Assembly (NCBI GenBank): GCA_947379965.1
Contig: CANCPC010000002.1
Location: 31,091 to 95,090, forward strand
Length of the DNA stretch: 64,000 nucleotides
DNA from: Flavobacteriaceae bacterium
GTDB taxonomy: Bacteria > Bacteroidota > Bacteroidia > Flavobacteriales > Flavobacteriaceae
Direction of reading: 5' to 3'
Shown here: piece by piece, positions 58,070 to 64,000 of the stretch
Position numbering within the stretch: the stretch's first letter is position 1
Layout: each line of letters begins with the position of its first letter
Position numbers and translations under genes: made by a program
Notes under the pieces: model-generated
The model's input: the letters and a program-made list of their open reading frames with translations, nothing else
What the model was told of the DNA's origin: nothing
Databases searched by the model: none

Positions 58070-60388
58070 ATGTTAAAAAGAATTATAATTTTGATGGTAC
58101 TTATATTATTTTCTAAGCTTCAGGCTCAAGAGACTAATTCACTATTCAAAAACACGAAAATCCGCATTAATCAAGATACTATTCACCTTGAAAACTCAAG
58201 TATAAACTCAAGATTTTTTAAAGTCCTGGATGCAAATGATCAACAAATTGATACTGTTTTCTACAAAATTGACTTTCAAAAAGGCACCCTAATTTTAAAA
58301 GATAATTTTCCTATCAAGTCAGACTCAATAAAAGTAAATTACCTAAAACTGCCCGAAATATTAACCAAAGAATACCATATATATGACCCAAGTAGGGTGG
58401 TGAGTAACGAAGTAAATTCAGAGAAATTATATAAAATCGAGGAAGATTTACAGAAAAAAGGGGTCCCTTTTGACGGCTTAAATACCTCCGGAAGTATCAC
58501 TCGAGGTGTGACTGTGGGAAACAATCAAAATACAGTTTTAAACTCAAATTTAGATTTACAAATTACGGGAAAACTATCTGATAAAGTGAGTTTACGCGCT
58601 TCCTTACAAGATAGTAATATTCCGCTTCAGGACGGAGGTTATTCCCAAAAACTAGATCAATTTGACAATGTTTTTATGGAAGTTTTCGGCGATAAATGGA
58701 ATATTCGAGGAGGAGATGTTTTCCTAGAAAATCACAAAACCCAATTCTTAAATTTCAATAAAAAAGTACAGGGAATAGCGGCCAGTTTTGACTTTGGAAC
58801 AGAAAAAAATAAAAGTAATATTTTTGCATCGGCAGCATTGGTCAAAGGTCAATATGCAAAAAGTAATTTTATAGGGCAGGAAGGAAATCAAGGTCCTTAT
58901 AAATTAAAAGGACAAAATGGCGAATTATACGTATTAGTAATTTCGGGTTCGGAGCGCGTTTATGTTAACGGAATGCTTTTGAAACGGGGCGAAAACAATG
59001 ATTACACCATAGATTATAATGCCGGAGAAATAGTATTTACTCCGCTTTTTACAATTACTTCCGAAATGCGAATCAGTATCGAATATCAATATACCGATAG
59101 GAATTACACTCGTTTTGTATCCTATACAGGTGCCACTCACGAAACTGAAAAATGGAGTTTTGGAGGCTATTTATATTCAGAAAGCGATTTGAAAAATCAA
59201 CCGCTTCAACAAAGTCTTTCTAATGAACAAGCACAAATTTTGGCGAAAGCAGGAAATAATACTGACTTGATGACATCATCATCCGCTTTTGAAGATTCGT
59301 ATTTGGACAATACGGTTTTATATAAAAAAGTACTATTAAATGGCATTGAAGTTTTCGAATATTCTAATAATCCAAAAGACATATTGTACAATGTAAGATT
59401 TAGTATGGTTGGAAATAATAAGGGCAACTATTCGCTATCAAATGCTATGGCTATTAGTCGTGTCTATGAATATGTTGCTCCAATAAGTGGCATTTTACAG
59501 GGAAATTATGAACCAATTGTTCAATTAATTCCTCCGACAAAGATTCAGGTAGCAACATTTCTTGGAAAATATAAACCAACAGAAAAAACTGCTTTAGATT
59601 TTGAATTAGGAATAAGCAATAATGACAAAAACTTATTTTCATCAATCGATGACGGAAATAATCAGGGTGTTGCAGGAAAAATAAACGCTAAACAAAGATT
59701 ATTTTCAGGAAAGTGGAACTTAGATTCATATGCTAATTATCAGTTTGTTCAGAAAAATTTTAGCTCGGTAGAACGTATTTATAACATTGAATTTAATCGG
59801 GATTGGAATCTTGGTGTTCTTACAACGGGTAATCAAAGTTATTTGGTATCAGGATTCAATTTTTCATTACCAAAAAAAGGAGTATTGAATTATCAATTTG
59901 AAAAACTAGATTTTTCCAATAGCTTTTCGGGAAATCGTCATGTGATAAACGGAGTTTATAAATTGAAAAATTGGAGCATTAAGAATCAAGGGAGTTTTTT
60001 AAACAGCGATGCAATTGTTTCGACTTCAAAATTTTTAAGAAATCAATCCCAATTGCGATTTCATTTTGATAAAAATTGGATTGGAAGCAGTTTCAATTTT
60101 GAGGATAACCAAGAATATAGTAAAACTAAAAATCAGTTGTCGGCTTTAAGCCAACGATTTACAGAATATGGATTTTATACCGGGCGAGGCGATAGCACGA
60201 AAGTATTCATGGAAATAGGGTATTTAAAAAGAACTAATGACAGCTTACAAAACGGTTTTCTACAACGAAAAAACAATTCACAAACCATTCAATTAAAATC
60301 GAAATTAATACAAAATAAAAATAGTGATTTGTCAGTATTTATAAATTATCGGGTTTTAAAATTTGTAGAACCCACAAAAAAAAAATGA
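58070..60388 (+). CDS. Large outer-membrane protein, N-terminal part (frame broken at poly-A)
   Basis: 772 residues before the stop. Signal peptide (MLKRIIILMVLILFSKLQAQ). An Ig-like or plug-like N-terminal region (GVPFDGLNTSGSITRGVTVG) then long beta-strand sequence: LDLQITGKLSDKVSLRASLQ, VFGDKWNIRGGDVFLEN, GPYKLKGQNGELYVLVISGS and DYTIDYNAGEIVFTPLFTIT. The pattern is that of large Bacteroidota outer-membrane barrels. No named family is recognised. It reads into a run of ten A at 60376-60385 and stops at TGA 60386; the protein clearly continues in the next frame (see 60408-61484). TACTTTTG at 58040-58047 could be a -7 element. Confidence 0.8.
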   Translation: MLKRIIILMVLILFSKLQAQETNSLFKNTKIRINQDTIHLENSSINSRFFKVLDANDQQIDTVFYKIDFQKGTLILKDNFPIKSDSIKVNYLKLPEILTKEYHIYDPSRVVSNEVNSEKLYKIEEDLQKKGVPFDGLNTSGSITRGVTVGNNQNTVLNSNLDLQITGKLSDKVSLRASLQDSNIPLQDGGYSQKLDQFDNVFMEVFGDKWNIRGGDVFLENHKTQFLNFNKKVQGIAASFDFGTEKNKSNIFASAALVKGQYAKSNFIGQEGNQGPYKLKGQNGELYVLVISGSERVYVNGMLLKRGENNDYTIDYNAGEIVFTPLFTITSEMRISIEYQYTDRNYTRFVSYTGATHETEKWSFGGYLYSESDLKNQPLQQSLSNEQAQILAKAGNNTDLMTSSSAFEDSYLDNTVLYKKVLLNGIEVFEYSNNPKDILYNVRFSMVGNNKGNYSLSNAMAISRVYEYVAPISGILQGNYEPIVQLIPPTKIQVATFLGKYKPTEKTALDFELGISNNDKNLFSSIDDGNNQGVAGKINAKQRLFSGKWNLDSYANYQFVQKNFSSVERIYNIEFNRDWNLGVLTTGNQSYLVSGFNFSLPKKGVLNYQFEKLDFSNSFSGNRHVINGVYKLKNWSIKNQGSFLNSDAIVSTSKFLRNQSQLRFHFDKNWIGSSFNFEDNQEYSKTKNQLSALSQRFTEYGFYTGRGDSTKVFMEIGYLKRTNDSLQNGFLQRKNNSQTIQLKSKLIQNKNSDLSVFINYRVLKFVEPTKKK
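60376..60385 (+). other. Ten-A homopolymer at the frame break
   Basis: A run of ten A directly before TGA. Nine A would give ...PTKKNESSLNSRMLYNDRF, joining the two halves of the outer-membrane protein without a stop. Eleven would not rescue the frame. Confidence 0.85.
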
Positions 60389-60407
60389 ATCCTCATTAAA
60401 TTCTAGA

Positions 60408-61484
60408 ATGCTTTACAATGATCGTTTTTTTAATCAATTAATACAATCGACGACCGTTCTAGAAACAAATTCTGGTTCTATTCCTCAACAAGAATTTACT
60501 TATATAGAAGTACCTGTGGGACAAGGGATTTACACCTGGATAGATTACAACAGCAATGGAATTAAGGAATTACAAGAGTTCGAAATTGCCCCATTTCCGG
60601 ATCAAGCAAAATATATTCGAATGTATTTACCCAACCGAATTTATATAAAAACACGGCAAAACAAATTTTCCCAATCGGTTACACTAAATCCAACCCAATG
60701 GCAAAACAAAGATGATTTCAGAAAAATAATATCTCATTTTTATAACCAAACTTCCTTTTTAATTGACCGGAAAATAAGGAGCGAAGGGGATAATTTCGAT
60801 ATAAATCCATTTAGCAATTCTAATTTAAATGCTTTGGGTCTAAATTCTAGCTTCAGGAATAGTTTGTATTACAATCGAGGGATACAAAATCTTTCTATTA
60901 CCTATTCCTATATTCAAAATCAGACAAAAAGCCTGCTTTCGATTGGATCGCAAGAAGCCAAAAACAAAACACATCAGTTACAATTTTCGCATTTGTATAA
61001 TAAGAGTTGGCTCTTTAGCGTACTACTCAACACCATAAATACAGCTACAAAATCAGAAAATTATCCAGATAAAAATTATGAAATTACGGGGTATAATTTT
61101 GCTCCAAAAATAAGTTATTTGTTTTCAAAAAGTAAAAGTTTAGAAGTTTTTTATGATTTACAAAATAAAGAAAATCAATTAGGAATCCAAGAAAAATTAG
61201 TACAAAACCGTTTTGGTGCTGCCTTAACATTTTCAGGGAAAAACAAATTGACCATGAACGGGGAAATTTCTTTTTATCAAAATAAATTTAAAGGCAGTGC
61301 TTTTTCATCAGTAGGATTTCAGATGCTTGAAGGCTTACAATCAGGTCAAAACCTAACATGGAAATTACTATTACAAAAAAATATTACTCAATTTTTAGAC
61401 ATAAACTTGAATTATCAAGGAAGAAAAAGTGAATTAAGCTCTATGATTCATACTGGGAATATTCAATTAAGAGCCTATTTTTAA
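60408..61484 (+). CDS. Large outer-membrane protein, C-terminal part
   Basis: The frame is open from just after the poly-A run (MLYNDRFFNQLIQSTTVLET at the first ATG). It contains PQQEFTYIEVPVGQGIYTWI, YNSNGIKELQEFEIAPFPDQ (a short calcium-loop-like D-N-S-N-G segment) and many alternating beta-strands, ending in IQLRAYF, a typical barrel terminal aromatic. It has no signal peptide and no start context of its own, so it is best read as the second half of the preceding gene; the intact protein would be about 1,138 residues. Confidence 0.8.
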   Translation: MLYNDRFFNQLIQSTTVLETNSGSIPQQEFTYIEVPVGQGIYTWIDYNSNGIKELQEFEIAPFPDQAKYIRMYLPNRIYIKTRQNKFSQSVTLNPTQWQNKDDFRKIISHFYNQTSFLIDRKIRSEGDNFDINPFSNSNLNALGLNSSFRNSLYYNRGIQNLSITYSYIQNQTKSLLSIGSQEAKNKTHQLQFSHLYNKSWLFSVLLNTINTATKSENYPDKNYEITGYNFAPKISYLFSKSKSLEVFYDLQNKENQLGIQEKLVQNRFGAALTFSGKNKLTMNGEISFYQNKFKGSAFSSVGFQMLEGLQSGQNLTWKLLLQKNITQFLDINLNYQGRKSELSSMIHTGNIQLRAYF

Positions 61485-61566
61485 TTTTTTTAAAACTATT
61501 CTTATTAAAAATAGTTTTTTGAAAGAAAAATCTTTACTTTTAATGTCTAATCTAAAAGGAAATATC

Positions 61567-62109
61567 ATGAAAAAATTAGTATTACTATGCCTAGCTTTTG
61601 CGTTTTCAAACAGTTTCTATGCCCAAGAAACAGCCCTAAAAGAAAAAGTTACTAAAACTAAAGTTGAAAAAATAGCAAAGGTAAAAGCTACGACAACTGA
61701 CACAGAAAAAGAAGCAAAAAAACAAGCTTCCAATGAAAAAAGAAAGGCTACTATTACCGCCAAAAAAGAAGCCGCTAATGCAACATCAAAAATAGAAACT
61801 GCAAAAACTAATACTTTAGATGCAGAGAAAGATGCTAAGAAACTAACTTCAATCGAAAAAAGAAAAGCTACTATTGCTGCCAAAAAAGAAGCAGTTTTAA
61901 ATGCAAGTAACACTAGAACATCAGCAATAAAAGAGGCAAAAAAAACTACAAAAAATGAAGCTGCAAAAATGAATGAATCCACTGAAAAAACACCAAAAAA
62001 TGCCGACAAAATTACAGGTGAATACAACGGGAAAAAAGTGTTAACAGGTCCTAAAGGAGGAAAATATTACATTAATTCTAACGGAAATAAAACATACATC
62101 AAAGAATAA
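61567..62109 (+). CDS. Secreted Lys/Ala-rich protein with PBCV-type basic adaptor C-terminus
   Basis: 180 residues from the ATG at 61567, chosen because it opens a signal peptide (KKLVLLCLAFAFSNSFYAQ). The middle is a charged helical region with a duplicated unit of 28-29 residues (DNA 61699-61782 and 61819-61905; each carries EKRKATI.AKKEA). The last 30 residues include GKKVLTGPKGGKYYIN and SNGNKTYIKE, which match the PBCV-specific basic adaptor domain found at protein ends in chloroviruses and some Bacteroidota. The function is unknown. Confidence 0.82.
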   Translation: MKKLVLLCLAFAFSNSFYAQETALKEKVTKTKVEKIAKVKATTTDTEKEAKKQASNEKRKATITAKKEAANATSKIETAKTNTLDAEKDAKKLTSIEKRKATIAAKKEAVLNASNTRTSAIKEAKKTTKNEAAKMNESTEKTPKNADKITGEYNGKKVLTGPKGGKYYINSNGNKTYIKE

Positions 62110-62130
62110 CAAAAAATATTCATTACTTAG

Positions 62131-62164
62131 AAAAGCTGCACAAATATGATTTGTGCAGCTTTTT
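62131..62164 (+). terminator. Terminator of the basic-adaptor protein gene
   Basis: Perfect 15-bp arms (AAAAGCTGCACAAAT / ATTTGTGCAGCTTTT) with an ATG loop, ending in T. Confidence 0.92.
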
Positions 62165-62253
62165 ATTAATATTACTTAATGTTTTGGTAATATTTTAGAA
62201 ATATTAAAACAGCAACTTATCTTTAATTTTGTGATTTGAAATGGGTACATAAA

Positions 62254-63342
62254 ATGAATATATATTCTAATAATAAAACAATATTAATTGCTCCTTTAAA
62301 TTGGGGATTAGGTCATGCAACACGTTGTATTCCTATTATAAAAGCATTGCAAGAAAATAATTATATCCCTATAATTGCTTCAGATGGAATTGCTCTTGAA
62401 CTATTGCGAAAAGAATTCCCTTATGTAAAAACACTTAAATTACCCTCTTACCAAATTGAATACGCTAAGAATAGCAAAAATTTTAAATGGAAGTTACTAA
62501 AGAACTTACCCAACATGATTGAGGCAATATGGAAGGAGAAAAAAAAGGTAAAAAGGTGGATTAAAAAATATGATATCGACGGTATTATTTCAGATAATCG
62601 ATTGGGGGTGTTTAGCAAAAAAGTGCCTTCAATATTCATTACTCACCAATTGAATGTAATGACTGGAAATACAACATGGCTTACGAGTAAATTGCATCAG
62701 AATATCATAAAAAAATTTGATGAATGTTGGGTACCCGATTTTGGAGATTCACCAAATTTAACAGGCAAATTAGGTCATATAAAAAACGCCGATTTATTGC
62801 TAAGATACATTGGACCATTGAGTCGAATGAAAAAGAAAATAATGCCAATACAGTTCGATTTAATGATCATTCTCTCTGGACCAGAACCTCAACGTGGATT
62901 GTTAGAGAAAAAATTAAAAGCAGAAATAGTTCGGTATAAAGGAACCGTTATTTTTATTAAAGGTATCATAGAAAACGAGCAGATTAAGGAACAAATAGGA
63001 AATGTTACTTACTATAATTTTATGAATACTCGTCAACTCGAACAAACTTTTAATGAAAGTGAAATTGTACTTTGTCGCTCGGGTTATACTACTATAATGG
63101 ACTTGGCAAAATTGGATAAAAAAGCTTTTTTTATTCCAACACCCGGTCAATATGAACAAGAATATTTAGCCGAAAAACTAAAGAAAGAAGGTTTAGTTCC
63201 TTATGCCAAACAAGATGATTTTAAAATAGAAAATCTACTCGAAATTGAAAATTACAAAGGATTACCTCACTTTGATATTCAAAATGATTGGTTTTCTATG
63301 TTTGATGTATTTGAAGAAATCAATGGATTAGTATACATATAA
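62254..63342 (+). CDS. MurG-like glycosyltransferase family protein
   Basis: 362 residues from the ATG at 62254 (a TTG upstream adds six residues). GT-B fold: N-terminal ILIAPLNWGLGHATRCIPII and SDGIALELLRKEFP; middle SGPEPQRGLLEKKL; C-terminal donor site CRSGYTTIMDLAKLDKKAFF and PTPGQYEQEYLAEKL. This follows the MurG/GT28 pattern used for UDP-sugars, but it is not MurG itself. Substrate unknown; cytoplasmic. Confidence 0.88.
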   Translation: MNIYSNNKTILIAPLNWGLGHATRCIPIIKALQENNYIPIIASDGIALELLRKEFPYVKTLKLPSYQIEYAKNSKNFKWKLLKNLPNMIEAIWKEKKKVKRWIKKYDIDGIISDNRLGVFSKKVPSIFITHQLNVMTGNTTWLTSKLHQNIIKKFDECWVPDFGDSPNLTGKLGHIKNADLLLRYIGPLSRMKKKIMPIQFDLMIILSGPEPQRGLLEKKLKAEIVRYKGTVIFIKGIIENEQIKEQIGNVTYYNFMNTRQLEQTFNESEIVLCRSGYTTIMDLAKLDKKAFFIPTPGQYEQEYLAEKLKKEGLVPYAKQDDFKIENLLEIENYKGLPHFDIQNDWFSMFDVFEEINGLVYI

Positions 63343-63364
63343 AAATAAAAAAAGTAGTATTGTT

Positions 63365-63410
63365 AAACCCAAATCCGACTATTATCAGTTCGATTTGGGT
63401 TTTTATTTTT
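63365..63410 (+). terminator. Terminator of the glycosyltransferase gene
   Basis: AAACCCAAATC and GATTTGGGTTT (11-bp arms) around a 16-base loop, then TTATTTTTT. Confidence 0.88.
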
Positions 63411-63650
63411 TATAAAACAGTTAATCAGATACTAAAATAAATTACTCCTTATTTGGAATTAAAAAAAATATAAATACATACAATTTAAAAACTAAGCGCT
63501 TCATTAATATTCTTTTTAGAACACAATTTTTTAAGAATAAACAAAAAAAATAATTTCAGTTCTTTTTTTTCTTTTAATAATTCATTAAATCACTGATAAT
63601 ATGTGTTTTATAAATAATATGTTATAAAACTGTTTAGGTAAAACTTAACA

Positions 63651-63679
63651 TTGGCAGATGGATTAATTACGTACATTTG
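63651..63679 (+). promoter_or_regulatory. Flavobacterial promoter (TTG-N18-TACATTTG)
   Basis: TTG at 63651-63653, an 18-base spacer and TACATTTG at 63672-63679 give an exact fit to the Bacteroidota sigma-factor consensus (TTG, 17-19 bases, TAnnTTTG). The start codon is 70 bases further on. Confidence 0.65.
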
Positions 63680-63749
63680 TTAATAATAATTCAACAATTA
63701 ATTTACATTAAATTAACATTAAAATATAAATCAATAAATAATAAAATAT

Positions 63750-64000
63750 ATGGACGAAAAACAAGAAGAAATGTTAAACCCCGAAACAGAAGTAGAAACG
63801 ACTGAAACTGTAGAGGCTGTAAAATCACCAAGGACTAGAACAAACAGAACAAATACTGTTGAAACCTCAACTAATGAAGAATCCCCATTAGTTGAAATTT
63901 CAGAAGAAATTGATAATGAAATTCAAGTTGAATCAGAAAATGAAGTAGATGAAATTGAAGAAACAGAAATTGAAGTGGATGAAAATAAAAATAAAAAAAT
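63750..64000 (+). CDS. Acidic protein of unknown function (3' partial)
   Basis: ATG at 63750 with the frame open to the window end (83 codons). The sequence is dominated by Glu, Thr and Asn: MDEKQEEMLNPETEVETTET, then a basic patch SPRTRTNRTN, then NEIQVESENEVDEIEETEIE. A low-complexity acidic N-terminus like this precedes DUF349 domains in some flavobacterial proteins; that is only a suggestion because the folded part lies outside the window. A strong promoter lies upstream. Confidence 0.7.
   Translation, partial: MDEKQEEMLNPETEVETTETVEAVKSPRTRTNRTNTVETSTNEESPLVEISEEIDNEIQVESENEVDEIEETEIEVDENKNKK

Larger units (their letters stand above)
63343..63749. other. 407-base intergenic region
   Basis: Very AT-rich. 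It contains a terminator near its left end and a good promoter near its right end. Between about 63411 and 63650 I see no open frame of note, no RNA gene and no repeat other than poly-A/T tracts. Confidence 0.6.

Noticed and set aside
60408..61484. Second half of the outer-membrane protein as an independent gene
   Set aside because: No signal peptide, no promoter, and the frame continues upstream to the poly-A run where it joins the preceding protein.
61617..62027. Open frame of 136 codons on the minus strand opposite the Lys/Ala-rich gene
   Set aside because: Its Phe/Ala/Ser-rich hydrophobic content is what Lys/Ala codons give when read backwards; the plus strand has a signal peptide, a repeat and a known C-terminal block.

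Overview
The window looks like a chromosome segment from a Flavobacterium-type member of the Bacteroidota. It is AT-rich and has a SusC/SusD/SusE set, gliding-motility genes gldD and gldE, type IX secretion (T9SS) C-terminal sorting domains, promoters of the TAnnTTTG type, a mevalonate pathway and a eukaryote-like ribonucleotide reductase small subunit. I saw no rRNA, tRNA, CRISPR array, prophage or intact insertion sequence.

Region 1 (1-5230) is an acetate module: an SLC5-STAC-histidine kinase (cut by the left window edge), a receiver-only response regulator, a decayed C-terminal remnant of a PrpE-like acyl-CoA synthetase, and intact acs. It ends in a 24-bp-arm inverted repeat that can terminate transcription from both sides. 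Region 2 (5238-26108) is an alpha-glucan (starch/maltodextrin) utilisation locus in two divergent arms around a LacI regulator. The minus arm holds susC, susD, a SusE-like lipoprotein and a T9SS-secreted GH13 amylase. The plus arm holds lacI, an MFS sugar transporter, beta-phosphoglucomutase, a GH65 maltose phosphorylase, GH97 susB, two further GH13 enzymes and a small T9SS-tailed protein. Together they suggest surface hydrolysis, TonB-dependent uptake, periplasmic trimming, maltose import, and phosphorolysis to glucose and glucose 6-phosphate.

Region 3 (26181-33465) has housekeeping genes and isoprenoid genes: GDPD, a BaiN-like flavoprotein, tspO, mvaD, a broken toxin-antitoxin pair, mevalonate kinase, a UbiA-type prenyltransferase and an RNA pseudouridine synthase. 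Region 4 (33480-41792) holds gldD-gldE-ssb-mutY, an HU-type protein, a 30-residue very basic peptide, rng, tadA and dxs. Region 5 (41831-57942) holds a DUF3078 protein, dgt, an RDD protein, nrdAB, DUF3109, MarC, a small membrane protein, a flavoprotein, an acyltransferase, an S41 peptidase with a frameshifted tail, dCMP deaminase, a HupE/UreJ-like protein, fbp, a GNAT/SSAT-like acetyltransferase and aspartate kinase. Region 6 (58070-64000) holds a large outer-membrane protein gene split at a run of ten A, a Lys/Ala-rich secreted protein with a PBCV-type basic adaptor end, a MurG-like glycosyltransferase and the start of an acidic protein that runs off the window.

The less ordinary content lies in decay and repeats: three damaged genes with readable lesions, one toxin remnant that lost both its start and its reading frame, and two copies of an approximately 80-bp intergenic element (32328-32404 and 39353-39434) with conserved ends but unrelated central sequences that both fold as hairpins. 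No wholly new multi-gene system was evident. The structured repeat and the slippage-prone outer-membrane gene are the best leads.
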